A stretch of 24,704 nucleotides of DNA from an uncultured Peptoniphilus sp. (GCF_946222045.1 NZ_CAMILN010000026.1:1-24704); one strand, 5' to 3'; positions 11,438 to 21,608 are shown, numbered from the stretch's first letter. Notes: a model not told the origin generated them from the sequence alone. Program-made: numbers and translations.

Positions 11438-13813
11438 ATGTTATTACCGATTAAATGGCTTAAAGATTATGTTGATTTCGATTTTGATGTAAAAAAACTT
11501 GCAGATGGACTTTCTAATTCTGGTTCTCACGTTGAATCCATTATTATTCCATCTGAGGGTTTAGATAAAATTGTAGTTGGAAGGATAGAAAAGATTGAAG
11601 ACCACCCAGATGCAGATAAGCTTGTTATTTGTTCTGTAAATGTTGGTGACGAGGTCCTTCAAATAGTTACTGGTGCTAAAAATGTTTTCGAGGGAGCTAT
11701 TGTTCCTGTTGCTCTTCACGGTTCTACTGTAGCTGGAGGACAAAAAATTAAAAAGGGCAAGCTTCGTGGTGTTGAATCCAATGGTATGCTTTGTTCCCTT
11801 GAAGAATTGGGTTATGAAAATTCAGTAATTCCTAAGGAAGCTCGTAACGGAATTTTCATCTTCCCTAAAGGAACTGAAATTGGTGGATCTGCTATGGAAG
11901 CTCTTTTCATGGACCATGAAATTCTTGAACTTGAAATCACACCAAATAGACCTGACTGCCTAAGCATGATGGGGATGGCTGTGGAAACTGCTGCATCCTT
12001 TGATCTAAAGGCTAAGCACAATGAAATAAAAATTGAAAATCAAGTTGATGATTTTTCTGATTACTTTGATGATATTGAAATAGAAACAGAAAACTGCACG
12101 AGATATTATTCGAAAATACTTAAAAATATAAAAATTGGACCTTCTCCACTTTGGCTACAAGCCTACCTAATGCAGGCTGGAGTTAGACCAATTTCTAACA
12201 TTGTTGACCTTACAAATTTTGCCATGCTTGAATATGGTCAACCTCTTCATGCCTTTGACCTAGACAGTCTTCACTCAAAGAAGATTGTGGTTAGGATGGC
12301 AGAAGATGGGGAAGAAACTGTTACTCTTGATGGAGAAACAAGAAAGTTAGAGTCATCAGATATATTAATCACTGACGGCCAAGAAATCATTGGTCTTGCA
12401 GGAGTTATGGGAGGACTTGACTCCGAAGTTACTGATAAAACTGTCAATGTTTTATTAGAAGGAGCCAACTTCAACAAGGAAAATATAAGAAAGACTTCTA
12501 GAAGAATTAACCTAAGAAGTGAGGCTTCATCAAGATTTGAAAAAGGCCTTGACCCTAATCTTGCCAAAACTGCTGTAGATAGGGTTTGTCAACTTGCATC
12601 TGAAATGGGAATTGCTGAAGTAGTAGACGGATTTAAAGATGCTGGAAATTTCTCCAAGGAAGAAAAGGAAATTAAACTTAGACATCAAAAAGTTGTTGAC
12701 TTAATTGGAGTTGACTTCACAATTGAAGAAGTTGCTAATATTTTAAATAGGCTAGAAATTGAAACTGAAATAAAGGAAGACTATCTTATAGCAAAAATTC
12801 CAAGTGTAAGACTTGACCTTGACATAGAAGAAGACCTAATTGAAGAAGTTGCAAGAGTTTATGGCTACGACAATATTGAGCCTAAAAAACTTATGGGGAC
12901 TTTGACAGTTGGCAAAAAACCAAGATTTAGAAATGTTGAAGACAGGATAAAAAATCTTTTAACTGGTCTTGGATATTCAGAATTTATGACTTATTCCTTT
13001 GTGAGCCCATCTTCTTATGAAAAGGCAAACTACACAGAAGATGAGAAAAACATTATAAAAATCCTAAATCCACTAGGAGAAGATTATTCAGTTATGAGGA
13101 CAACTCTTGTTCCTTCAATGATTGATGCCCTTGCCAAAAACTATGTTAGGGGCAACGAAAATGTTGGTGGATTTGAAATTGGAAATACCTTCTTCCCAAC
13201 AGAAGATGAACTTCCAAGTGAGAAGTTAAAATTGACTATGGGCTTTTATGACCTAGGTGATTTTTATTACCTCAAGGAATCAATAGAAAAAATTCTTTGG
13301 TTCTTGGGAATTAATAACTTAGAAGTTAGGAGAAAAGAAGCAAGCTTCTTGCACCCAGGTAGGTCTGCAGAATTTTTATTAAATGGAGAAAGTCTTGGAG
13401 TATTTGGAGAAGTACATCCAAAGGTTCTAGAAAATTATGGACTTAAGAAAAAGGCCTATGTTGCAGAGCTAGACTTTGACATGATTGTAGAAAATACAAT
13501 TGACAACTACACTTACAAGGACCTTCCTAAGTATCCAACTATGAAGAGGGACTTTGCCTTCATCATGGATAGGGAAGTGGACTCAGTTGACCTTGAAAAA
13601 GTTGCTAAAAAACATGGAAAAGATCTTCTTGAATCCTTTAAGGTTTTTGACATTTACGAAGGTGAAAATATAGAAGAAGGAAAGAAATCTGTAGCCTTCT
13701 CCCTAGTGTTTAGGGCAGCAGACAGGACTCTTGAAGAAGGCGAAGTTACAGAAATTTGTGAAAAAGTAGTTGCTGAAATTGAAAGTGAATTTGAAGCTAA
13801 ACTAAGATCCTAA
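11438..13813 (+). CDS. pheT: Phenylalanyl-tRNA synthetase beta subunit
   Basis: 791 residues, typical for PheT. It binds tRNA-Phe and edits mischarged Tyr-tRNA-Phe. Domains in order: the EMAP-II-like tRNA-binding domain (~40-150, with DHPDADKLVICSVNVG and SNGMLCS), the B3/B4 editing domain (~205-375), B5 (~405-475), a catalytically inactive class II-like core, and the C-terminal FDX-ACB anticodon-binding domain (~700-791, PKYPTMKRDFAFIMDR). ATG 11438 has AAGGAGA upstream. Translation is probably linked to pheS (10-bp gap), keeping the subunits in equal amounts. Confidence 0.98.
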   Translation: MLLPIKWLKDYVDFDFDVKKLADGLSNSGSHVESIIIPSEGLDKIVVGRIEKIEDHPDADKLVICSVNVGDEVLQIVTGAKNVFEGAIVPVALHGSTVAGGQKIKKGKLRGVESNGMLCSLEELGYENSVIPKEARNGIFIFPKGTEIGGSAMEALFMDHEILELEITPNRPDCLSMMGMAVETAASFDLKAKHNEIKIENQVDDFSDYFDDIEIETENCTRYYSKILKNIKIGPSPLWLQAYLMQAGVRPISNIVDLTNFAMLEYGQPLHAFDLDSLHSKKIVVRMAEDGEETVTLDGETRKLESSDILITDGQEIIGLAGVMGGLDSEVTDKTVNVLLEGANFNKENIRKTSRRINLRSEASSRFEKGLDPNLAKTAVDRVCQLASEMGIAEVVDGFKDAGNFSKEEKEIKLRHQKVVDLIGVDFTIEEVANILNRLEIETEIKEDYLIAKIPSVRLDLDIEEDLIEEVARVYGYDNIEPKKLMGTLTVGKKPRFRNVEDRIKNLLTGLGYSEFMTYSFVSPSSYEKANYTEDEKNIIKILNPLGEDYSVMRTTLVPSMIDALAKNYVRGNENVGGFEIGNTFFPTEDELPSEKLKLTMGFYDLGDFYYLKESIEKILWFLGINNLEVRRKEASFLHPGRSAEFLLNGESLGVFGEVHPKVLENYGLKKKAYVAELDFDMIVENTIDNYTYKDLPKYPTMKRDFAFIMDREVDSVDLEKVAKKHGKDLLESFKVFDIYEGENIEEGKKSVAFSLVFRAADRTLEEGEVTEICEKVVAEIESEFEAKLRS

Positions 13814-13823
13814 GGAGGTCATT

Positions 13824-14375
13824 ATGTCCTATGCGAAGAGAATCGAAGTCACTATCGATGGCATGAAGTTTCATGTCATGGGTAATGACAACGAGAAGTA
13901 TATTAAGGATCTTGCAGCTGACCTTAATGAAAAGATTCAGGAAACTGCGAGAACTAATTACAGGTTAAATCAAGTGCAAACTCTTGTCCTTTGTGCCCTT
14001 AATGTCCTAGATGACTTTGAAAAGATGAAGTCTGATAAGGACGACCTGGCAAGTGCCAGCGATGACAAAAGGGAAATCATGGAGAAGATGGAAGAAATAA
14101 AAGATTTGAAAAAGCAGCTTTCCATTTTTGAAGAAGAAAACAAGAAGGCCAATAAGTCTTTTAGGGACCTTCAAGAGAAGACTAATGATTTAGAAGATAG
14201 AAACAGAAAACTGAATAGGGAACTTATGGACAAAAATCAAGCCTTAATGGAATCTAAAGAGGAAATTAAAAAGCTTGAGGGAAGTATCTCTAATCTTGAA
14301 GAAAAAAACAACTCCGCATCTAGAAGGATAATTGACCTATCAAGAGAATTGGAAAATATTTATGAAGAGAAATAA
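13824..14375 (+). CDS. zapA: Cell division protein ZapA-like, with long coiled-coil tail
   Basis: 183 residues. Residues 4-65 match the ZapA fold (RIEVTIDGMKFHVMGNDNEKYIKDLA, then a helix with LVLCALNVLDDF). ZapA bundles FtsZ filaments at the division site. The rest is an almost unbroken charged coiled coil with regular L/I spacing, so the protein is about twice as long as Bacillus ZapA; such long forms are known in Clostridia. AAGGAGG lies 6 bp before ATG 13824. The position between pheT and the U32 gene is the conserved location of zapA in Clostridia, which supports the call. Confidence 0.88.
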   Translation: MSYAKRIEVTIDGMKFHVMGNDNEKYIKDLAADLNEKIQETARTNYRLNQVQTLVLCALNVLDDFEKMKSDKDDLASASDDKREIMEKMEEIKDLKKQLSIFEEENKKANKSFRDLQEKTNDLEDRNRKLNRELMDKNQALMESKEEIKKLEGSISNLEEKNNSASRRIIDLSRELENIYEEK

Positions 14376-16701
14376 ATATGAATTGTTAGCACCTGCAGGT
14401 GATATGGCAGCATTAAAGGCTGCTGTGTCAGCAGGTGCTAATGCCATTTATTTGGGATATGATGAATTCTCTGCTAGGGCCAAGGCCAAGAACTTCAACA
14501 GGGAAGAACTTGAAGAGGCAATAGACTATGCCCATCTAAGGGGTGTGGAAATCTATGTAACCTTTAACATTTTAATTGCAGACTTCGAAGTCAAGAGGGC
14601 AATGAAAAGTGTGAAGATGCTTTACGACATTGGAGTTGACGCCCTAATATTACAAGATATTGGGATTGCGGCAAAAATCAGGGAAGACTTCCCAGACTTT
14701 GAAGTCCACGCATCTACCCAAATGGCAGTAAATAATTATTACGGAGCAAAATTTTTAAAAGAAATGGGTTTTTCAAGAGTTGTTCTTGCTCGTGAAACTC
14801 CTATTTTTGAAATAGAAAAAATTAAAGAACTTGAATTAGATGTTGAGACCTTTATTCACGGGGCCCTTTGTGTTTCTTATTCAGGAGAGTGTCTAATGTC
14901 ATCAATGATTGGTGGCAAGTCAGGTAATCGTGGCGAATGTGCCCAGGCCTGCAGGAGGTCTTATGAAATCATTGACTTTGATGGAAGGAAACTGGCTGAT
15001 AGACTTTATTATCTTTCGCCCAAGGACCTAAACACTCTTGATAATGTGGCAGAAATTATAAGAGCAGGTGGCTATTCTCTTAAAATCGAAGGCAGGATGA
15101 AGAATCCGGAGTATGTCTACACCGTGGTTTCATCTTATAAAAAATCTCTTGAAGGGAAACTAAGAGAAGAGGACAGAGAAGATACTCTACAAGTTTTTAA
15201 TAGGGGATTTACTAAGGGACTCTTCAACGGAGACTTTGGTCGAGACTTTGTTTCTTACGATAGGCCCGACAACAGGGGAATTGAAATAGGAAGGGTAATT
15301 GAAGTTGGAAGAAACTCAGCGAAAATAATTTTTGATCAAGACGTTTACCCAGGTGATGGATTGGAGTTTAATTCTTCCAAGAAAAGATTTGGCATGAAGT
15401 CTAGGGACTTTTATGAGGCTGGAAAAACTTATCAAGTTGAACTATTTAAGAGACCTCTTGAAAATTCAAAAATTAATAGGACTTACTCAAAGAAGCTCTA
15501 TGAGAAAATCGATGAAAAAATAGATTCCTATGACTACAAGAGAAAAGTCCATGTGGATTTAAAAATAAAAATTGGAGAAAAGCCAGTAATTTATCTTAAG
15601 TCAGATGACTTGGAAGGAACCTACATCCTAGATAGGTTAGTGGAGCCTGCAAAGAAGGCTGGCCTTGAAAGAGAAAGAGTCCTTGAAAATATTTCAAAAA
15701 CTGGAGACAGTATCTTTGAGATAGAGAGTATAAACTTGGATTTAGATTACAATGCCTTTCTTCCAATTTCTGCTATAAATGAACTTAGAAGAGAAGGTCT
15801 AAAGATTTTAGAGGATAAGATTTTAAGTAGGTCCATTGAAAGAATCTCAGTTGATAATAAATTAGAAGGTCATAAAAATAATTTAAAAAGAGAGAGATCC
15901 CTTGTTAAGGTGTTTTTCAATAAGTTTGAAGATCTTAAAAAGACAGACTTAAATAAACTTGATGAAATTATTATTAGGGCCAAGGACTTGGAAAAGTTCA
16001 AAAAATCTTATGAAAATAGGGAAGTCTCAATTTATCTTGACAAGTTCTATTCCTATGATGAGCTTGAAAGACTTAGGACTTATATTCTTAAAAATAAAAG
16101 TGTGAAGGGCCTTTGGATAAATAACCTTTCAGAATACTATATCTTTAAGGATGATGGACTTGACCTAAATGCAGACATTGGACTTAATATTTTTAATGGG
16201 AATTCACTGGATTTCTTTAAAGAACTAGGCTTTAAGTCAGCTACTCTTTCTCCAGAGATGAACAGTGGACAAATTCAAAATATAATAAAGGGACAAGACA
16301 TGGAAGTCAATGTGATTTCCTATGGCAGGGTCCCAGTTATGACTATGAAGCACTGTCCTTATTCAATTGAAAAAAACTGCAAGGACGAGAGAAATTGCCC
16401 GACTTGTAAGTTCAAAAATTATCTTTTAAGAGATGAAAAGTCAGTAGATTTTGAAGTCCTAAGACAAAATACCTTTACAGAAATTTTTAATTCTTACCCA
16501 ATCTTACTTGATGGATATGTGAATAAATTAAAAGAAAATAAAATTAGTCTTCTTTTATTGGCAGATGAATTTACTGATGAGGTCATTGACTTATACAAGG
16601 ACTACAAGGAAGAAGATTTTTATAAATTAAAAGAAAAATTAGAAGACAAGTACAAAGAAGTTACTAAGGGACACATAAATAGGGGGATTGTCGGTGGATA
16701 A
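14362..16701 (+). CDS. U32 family peptidase with DUF3656, RlhA-like (probable rRNA hydroxylation enzyme)
   Basis: 779 residues from ATG 14362 (KRNKYELLAPAGDMAALKAA), which overlaps the zapA end by 14 bp; a longer frame from 14332 adds residues inside the zapA coil and is rejected. The start lacks a strong ribosome site, so coupling to zapA is likely. The N-terminal U32 domain has LAPAGD, VHASTQMAVNN, HGALCVSYSGECLMS and GNRGECAQACRR; these cysteines can hold an Fe-S cluster. SLKIEGRMKNPEYVYTVV follows, then a DUF3656-like region. E. coli RlhA (YdcP), with the same domains, makes 5-hydroxycytidine at 23S rRNA C2501, so an RNA-modifying role is more likely than proteolysis. A second cysteine group (HCPYSIEKNC ... 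CPTC, ~664-682) lies near the C-terminus. Confidence 0.9.
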   Translation: MKRNKYELLAPAGDMAALKAAVSAGANAIYLGYDEFSARAKAKNFNREELEEAIDYAHLRGVEIYVTFNILIADFEVKRAMKSVKMLYDIGVDALILQDIGIAAKIREDFPDFEVHASTQMAVNNYYGAKFLKEMGFSRVVLARETPIFEIEKIKELELDVETFIHGALCVSYSGECLMSSMIGGKSGNRGECAQACRRSYEIIDFDGRKLADRLYYLSPKDLNTLDNVAEIIRAGGYSLKIEGRMKNPEYVYTVVSSYKKSLEGKLREEDREDTLQVFNRGFTKGLFNGDFGRDFVSYDRPDNRGIEIGRVIEVGRNSAKIIFDQDVYPGDGLEFNSSKKRFGMKSRDFYEAGKTYQVELFKRPLENSKINRTYSKKLYEKIDEKIDSYDYKRKVHVDLKIKIGEKPVIYLKSDDLEGTYILDRLVEPAKKAGLERERVLENISKTGDSIFEIESINLDLDYNAFLPISAINELRREGLKILEDKILSRSIERISVDNKLEGHKNNLKRERSLVKVFFNKFEDLKKTDLNKLDEIIIRAKDLEKFKKSYENREVSIYLDKFYSYDELERLRTYILKNKSVKGLWINNLSEYYIFKDDGLDLNADIGLNIFNGNSLDFFKELGFKSATLSPEMNSGQIQNIIKGQDMEVNVISYGRVPVMTMKHCPYSIEKNCKDERNCPTCKFKNYLLRDEKSVDFEVLRQNTFTEIFNSYPILLDGYVNKLKENKISLLLLADEFTDEVIDLYKDYKEEDFYKLKEKLEDKYKEVTKGHINRGIVGG

Positions 16702-19069
16702 TTCTTTACAAAGAGCATCAAAGACCTTGGAGTTTGACAAGGTCTTAGTTGAACTGAAAAAACTTGCCAGTGCAAGTATCACAAGTGAATATATTGACCA
16801 GGTTGAGATCTCTACCCAGTATGAGGTCGTGAAAAATAGGCTTAATGAGACTAACGAGGCCTTAAAATTAATTATTGCCAAGGGAGAACCACAATTATTT
16901 GGAATTGTTGATATTAGATCAATTATTAAGCGTACAGAAATTGGTGGTTCCCTAACGGCATCTAGTCTCTTACAAGTTTCTGATTTTTTAAGAGTTTCTC
17001 GAGGTCTAAAGACTTATCTAAAAAAAGATTCTTATAATAAAGATGAAGAAGTGGAGCTAGAATACATTGACAAATTAATTGAAGATCTTTACACAGATAA
17101 GAGATTAGAAGATGAGATAAATTCAAAAATTATTTCTGAAGAAGAGATTGCCGACGACGCTTCTCGTGAACTTTTAAGAATCAGGAGGGGAATTGTGGCG
17201 AAGAAGGATTCCATAAAAAATAGGTTAAATGGAATTTTATCCTCCCATGCAGACTTCTTACAAGATGCCATTGTTACTTTGCGTGACGGAAGATATGTTG
17301 TTCCTGTTAAGATTGAAAACAAGTCCAGGGTTAAGGGTCTTGTTCATGACATCTCTGGCTCGGGACAAACTGCCTACATTGAACCCATGGCAGTTGTGGA
17401 AGCCAATAACGACCTAAAGGAATTATATATAAAAGAAAATTTAGAAATAGAAAGAATACTTAGGGAACTTTCAGAATTAGTTGGGGAAACTAGCGAAGAG
17501 ATTAAATCGAATCAAGAAAAGTTAATTGAGCTTGATTTTATTTTTGCCAAGGCAAGATTGGCCCTAAATTATCATGCCAATATGCCGAAACTAAATCGTG
17601 AAGGCAGGATAAACTTAATCAAAGCCTACCATCCTTTCTTAGACAGGAAAATTGCAGTTCCCATTGACATAAATCTTGGAATAGACTTCACCTCACTTAT
17701 TGTCACAGGACCTAACACAGGGGGTAAGACTGTAAGTATAAAAACTGTGGGACTATTGACCCTTATGACACAATTTGGTCTCTTGATACCAGCTGATGAG
17801 GCATCAGAAATTGCAGTTTTTGAAAAAGTTTTTGCAGACATTGGAGATGAGCAATCAATTGAGCAATCTCTCTCAACTTTTTCATCTCACATGGTAAACA
17901 TTGTCTATATCTTAAAAAATGTTACACCGAACTCCCTGGTTCTCTTTGACGAACTTGGAGCTGGAACAGACCCAACAGAGGGTGCTGCTCTTGCAAGGTC
18001 CATTATGGACTTTATGCTAGAGAGAAAGATAAGATGCATCTCCACTTCTCACTACAATCAATTAAAAATTTATGCACTGACAACTGATGGAGTTGCCAAT
18101 GCCAGCATGGAATTTGATGTGGATAGCCTATCTCCAACTTATAGACTTTTAATTGGAGTCCCAGGCAAGTCCAACGCCTTTGAAATTTCTAGGAGGTTGG
18201 GACTTCCTGATGAGATAATTGGAGAGGCAAAGAAACTCTTGAGCTCAGAAAATATTGAATTCGAAGACGTCCTTCAATCTATTGACGAGGACAGAACAAA
18301 GATTCGTGAATATAGAGAAGAACTTGAGAGAGAAAAAATTGATTTAGAAAAGGAAAATAAGAGGCTTCAATCAAAAATTAAAAAGTTAGAAGATCAAAAG
18401 GAAAAGATATTAGAAAAATCTCGTGAAGAAGCCAAGAGACTTTTATTAAATACTAAAGAAAATGTTGATATAATTTTATCTGAAATAAATGAAGCCAGGG
18501 ACAATATAAGTTCTGAAAATTCTAAAAAAATTCAAGAGGCTCAAGATCTCTTGCGTGAAAGCATAAAAAATGCCCGAGACAAATCAGAATTTGAAATCAC
18601 AAAGGCAAAAAACCCAATAAGAGAAATAAAAGTTGGCGACAAGGTGAGGACATCTCTTGGGAATCTTGCCACTGTCTTGGAACTTCCAGACAAGAAGGGC
18701 AACGTCCTAGTTCAATCGGGCATAATGAAAATGAATATGCCAAAGGATTCGCTAACGAGGATTGATGTCCAAGAGGACACAACTAAGAACAACACCAGAA
18801 GCATTCTTAAGAACAAGGCCACAAATGTTAAGAGTGAAATTGACATAAGGGGCAAAAATTTTGAAGATGCCAAGGATATTGTTGATAAATATTTGGATGA
18901 TGCCTATCTTTCTGGCTTAAAATCAGTTAGAATAATTCATGGAAAGGGCACAGGTGTCCTTAGACAAAAATTAAGAGAACACTTTAGGAATGTTAAGATT
19001 ATAAAGTCCTATAAAGATGCAGAATATAATGAGGGTGGCGACGGCGTAACTGTAGTTACCCTAAAGTAA
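16694..19069 (+). CDS. mutS2: MutS2 / RqcU family ATPase with Smr domain
   Basis: 791 residues, normal for MutS2. I prefer GTG 16694, 7 bases after AGGGGG (16681-16686); a TTG at 16688 is too close to that site. It overlaps the U32 stop by 8 bp. Parts: a core helical lever region, the ABC-type ATPase with P-loop TGPNTGGKT (~337-345) and Walker B VLFDELGAGTDPTEG (~415), a long coiled coil, a KOW-like segment (KVGDKVRTSLGNLATVL), and a C-terminal Smr nuclease domain (~712-791, DIRGKNFEDA, HGKGTGVLR). MutS2 lacks the mismatch-recognition domain. In Bacillus it splits collided ribosomes, and in Helicobacter it suppresses recombination; the translation-rich operon fits the ribosome role. Confidence 0.96.
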   Translation: MDNSLQRASKTLEFDKVLVELKKLASASITSEYIDQVEISTQYEVVKNRLNETNEALKLIIAKGEPQLFGIVDIRSIIKRTEIGGSLTASSLLQVSDFLRVSRGLKTYLKKDSYNKDEEVELEYIDKLIEDLYTDKRLEDEINSKIISEEEIADDASRELLRIRRGIVAKKDSIKNRLNGILSSHADFLQDAIVTLRDGRYVVPVKIENKSRVKGLVHDISGSGQTAYIEPMAVVEANNDLKELYIKENLEIERILRELSELVGETSEEIKSNQEKLIELDFIFAKARLALNYHANMPKLNREGRINLIKAYHPFLDRKIAVPIDINLGIDFTSLIVTGPNTGGKTVSIKTVGLLTLMTQFGLLIPADEASEIAVFEKVFADIGDEQSIEQSLSTFSSHMVNIVYILKNVTPNSLVLFDELGAGTDPTEGAALARSIMDFMLERKIRCISTSHYNQLKIYALTTDGVANASMEFDVDSLSPTYRLLIGVPGKSNAFEISRRLGLPDEIIGEAKKLLSSENIEFEDVLQSIDEDRTKIREYREELEREKIDLEKENKRLQSKIKKLEDQKEKILEKSREEAKRLLLNTKENVDIILSEINEARDNISSENSKKIQEAQDLLRESIKNARDKSEFEITKAKNPIREIKVGDKVRTSLGNLATVLELPDKKGNVLVQSGIMKMNMPKDSLTRIDVQEDTTKNNTRSILKNKATNVKSEIDIRGKNFEDAKDIVDKYLDDAYLSGLKSVRIIHGKGTGVLRQKLREHFRNVKIIKSYKDAEYNEGGDGVTVVTLK

Positions 19070-19078
19070 GGAGTCAAG

Positions 19079-20788
19079 ATGATAAATTTTAGAGAAGAAA
19101 TAATAAAAATACTTGATGAAAAAATCGAGGGCCTTGATGCCAAAGAAATTGACAAGATGATAGAAGTGCCACCAAACTATGAACTTGGTGACTTTGCCTT
19201 CCCAGTTTTCAGTCTAGCAAAGATTTATAGAAAAAACCCAGCTATGATTGCAGAAGAATTGGCAGGACAAATTGATTCAAAATATTTTGAAAAAGTTGAA
19301 AACAAAAATGCCTACCTTAACTTTTATATCAACAAGTCCATCTTAGTGGAAGAAATCCTAGGAGAGGCTGCTGATAGAAAAGAAGACTTTGGCAAGACAA
19401 ACTACGGAGATAATAAAAATGTAATTGTAGAATACTCTTCTACAAATATTGCAAAGCCATTCCACATCGGTCACATTAGATCAACTGTAATTGGAGATTC
19501 ACTAAAGAGAATTTATGACTTCTTGGGCTTTAATACAATTGCCATTAACCACCTTGGAGACTATGGAACTCAATTTGGTATGCTTATCTATGCTTACAAG
19601 ACTTGGGGCAGCAAGGAAGCAATTGAAAAGGACCCGATTAACGAACTTCTAAAACTTTATGTAAGGGTAAATGGAGTTTGTGAAGAAGATGAAGCTGTTA
19701 AGGATAAGTGCCGTTACTGGTTCAAGGAACTTGAAAATGAAAATCCTGAAGCTGTAGAAATCTGGCAATGGTTTAAAGAAGTTTCATTAAAAGAATTTAA
19801 CAGGGTTTATGACATGCTTGACATAGAGTTCGATTCTTACAATGGAGAATCTTTCTATTCTGACAAGATGCCAGGCTTAATTGAAGAATTAAGAGAGAGA
19901 AATGTACTTGAAGAGTCTCAAGGTGCAGAAGTTATTAACCTAGAAGAATACGACTTGCCTCCAGCAATTGTTGTAAAATCTGATGGTACAACAATTTATC
20001 TCACAAGAGACTTGGCAGCTGCAAAATATAGACACGAAACTTACAAACCTTACAAAAATATTTACGTTGTAGGAAGTCAACAAAGTCTTCACTTCAACCA
20101 ACTTAAGTCTGCTCTTAAGAAGGCTGGCTATGACTGGTACGATGAAATTGTTCACGTTCCTTTCGGCATGGTTTCCCTTGAAGATGGAACTCTTTCCACA
20201 AGAAGAGGAAAGGTAGTCTATCTTGAAGATGTACTCAACAAGGCCACAGATAAGGTTCGTGAAATTCTTGATGCAAGAGAAGAAGAGCAAGGTCAAAAAA
20301 TTGAAAACAAGGAAGAACTTGCACAAACTGTTGGTATTGGTGCAATTAAGTTCCAAGAACTCTTCAATGGAAGGATTAAGGACTACACTTTTAATTGGGA
20401 CAAGACACTTTCCTTTGAAGGAGAAACTGGACCTTATGTTCAATATGTTCACGCAAGAATTTGCTCTTTATTAAAGAAGGGTGACTTTGACATAAATAAT
20501 GAAATCGACCCAAGCCTTCTTACAGAAGAAAGTGAAATAAATATTATTAGAAGCCTTTACAACTTTACTGACGTTGTTGTTGATGCTTGTGAAAAATATG
20601 AGCCTTACTTCATCACAAGATACACAGTGGAACTTGCAAAGAACTTCAACAAATTCTACAACCAAACTCAAATTTTAGTAGATGATGAAAAATTAAAAAA
20701 CACAAGACTTATGCTTTGCTATGCAGTTAAGAATGTAATTGCAAGTGGACTTAACTTGCTTGGCATAAAAGCACCTGAAAAGATGTGA
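19079..20788 (+). CDS. argS: Arginyl-tRNA synthetase
   Basis: 569 residues, a typical length. It is the class I enzyme charging tRNA-Arg. The N-terminal additional domain (~1-105) is followed by the Rossmann core with the HIGH motif as FHIGH (~127-131) and a KMSKS-like loop as STRRG (~371), a replacement common in ArgS. The C-terminal DALR anticodon-binding domain begins near GPYVQYVHARI. ATG 19079 has AAGGAG 5 bases upstream and lies 9 bp after the mutS2 stop, so it is probably in the same operon. Confidence 0.98.
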   Translation: MINFREEIIKILDEKIEGLDAKEIDKMIEVPPNYELGDFAFPVFSLAKIYRKNPAMIAEELAGQIDSKYFEKVENKNAYLNFYINKSILVEEILGEAADRKEDFGKTNYGDNKNVIVEYSSTNIAKPFHIGHIRSTVIGDSLKRIYDFLGFNTIAINHLGDYGTQFGMLIYAYKTWGSKEAIEKDPINELLKLYVRVNGVCEEDEAVKDKCRYWFKELENENPEAVEIWQWFKEVSLKEFNRVYDMLDIEFDSYNGESFYSDKMPGLIEELRERNVLEESQGAEVINLEEYDLPPAIVVKSDGTTIYLTRDLAAAKYRHETYKPYKNIYVVGSQQSLHFNQLKSALKKAGYDWYDEIVHVPFGMVSLEDGTLSTRRGKVVYLEDVLNKATDKVREILDAREEEQGQKIENKEELAQTVGIGAIKFQELFNGRIKDYTFNWDKTLSFEGETGPYVQYVHARICSLLKKGDFDINNEIDPSLLTEESEINIIRSLYNFTDVVVDACEKYEPYFITRYTVELAKNFNKFYNQTQILVDDEKLKNTRLMLCYAVKNVIASGLNLLGIKAPEKM

Positions 20789-20792
20789 TGTG

Positions 20793-21566
20793 ATGAACTT
20801 TTTTGAAGACTTACAATTAGTTTATAAGAAGGCAGGCAAGGATACCCTTTTAAAAATAAAGAAGGCTCCACAATTTTTAATTTTTCCATTTGTTTACGGG
20901 GTAGTTTATATGTTGGGGATGGTTTTAATTGGAAGGTTACTTGCAAGAAGCTACGCCCCTATAATTGGTTTTATCATTCCACTTTTGACATCTTTAATTC
21001 TATCAAGTTATTTTTCTGTTTTAAGTGATTTGATTTACTATAATAGGATTAGCTTTAGGAATTTTTCAAAAACTTTTATGGCATACTTTGCATCAATTTA
21101 TTCAGTGTTTTTTATCCTAATGATAATTTCTTTTTTCATGCCAGGTATAGGTGTGATGATGGGAGCTACTACTCTTGTTGGGGCAGTGATTACCCTTGCC
21201 CTCAACCCAATTGCTGAGTCAATTTATATTAGGGGAGAGTACTATACATCAGCCTACACTCACTCACTTGAATTTATGAAGGAAAATTTCCTGCTTTGGA
21301 CTATACCATTTTTGATTTATCTTGGCATCCTTCATCTCTTGGGATTCGATTTTTCCTTTATGATTGTATCGAATTCAATTGTGGACCTTCCACTTGGTCA
21401 AGAAATTATGACAGGTTTATCATATACGAATCCTCTTGACCCACAAAACATTAAAATTTTGCTTGCCAGCATCATCACTGCTGTCTATGCAATCTTTAGG
21501 GGTAACCTCTACAGGATTTTAGTTGGATCAACAAGAAGGAAGAGAGCCTACATGGGCGAGTTATAA
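20793..21566 (+). CDS. Unrecognised multi-pass membrane protein
   Basis: 257 residues from ATG 20793; GTG 20790, directly before it, is an equal alternative. The argS stop ends at 20788, so the start is almost fused to it and probably translationally coupled; no clear ribosome site is seen. Hydrophobic segments lie near residues 27-50, 57-80, 97-119, 120-141, 166-190 and 221-240, giving five or six membrane helices. The first ~25 residues are a cytoplasmic amphipathic stretch (FEDLQLVYKKAGKDTLLKIKK), and the tail is basic (GSTRRKRAYMGEL). No transporter or enzyme motif is visible. Last gene of the operon, before the terminator at 21577. The layout recalls small DUF families of integral proteins of unknown role, but I cannot name one. 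Confidence 0.75.
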   Translation: MNFFEDLQLVYKKAGKDTLLKIKKAPQFLIFPFVYGVVYMLGMVLIGRLLARSYAPIIGFIIPLLTSLILSSYFSVLSDLIYYNRISFRNFSKTFMAYFASIYSVFFILMIISFFMPGIGVMMGATTLVGAVITLALNPIAESIYIRGEYYTSAYTHSLEFMKENFLLWTIPFLIYLGILHLLGFDFSFMIVSNSIVDLPLGQEIMTGLSYTNPLDPQNIKILLASIITAVYAIFRGNLYRILVGSTRRKRAYMGEL

Positions 21567-21576
21567 AATTAAAATC

Positions 21577-21608
21577 AAGACTTGACTTAGGTCAGGTCTT
21601 TTTATATT
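21577..21608 (+). terminator. Intrinsic terminator of the pheS-argS operon
   Basis: AAGACTTGAC and its partner GTCAGGTCTT (one G-T pair) form a stem around a short TTAG loop, followed by TTTATATT. Confidence 0.9.

Noticed and set aside
19940..20452. 170-residue minus-strand ORF
   Set aside because: It lies wholly inside argS on the other strand, has no ribosome site, and its low-complexity composition follows from argS codon use.
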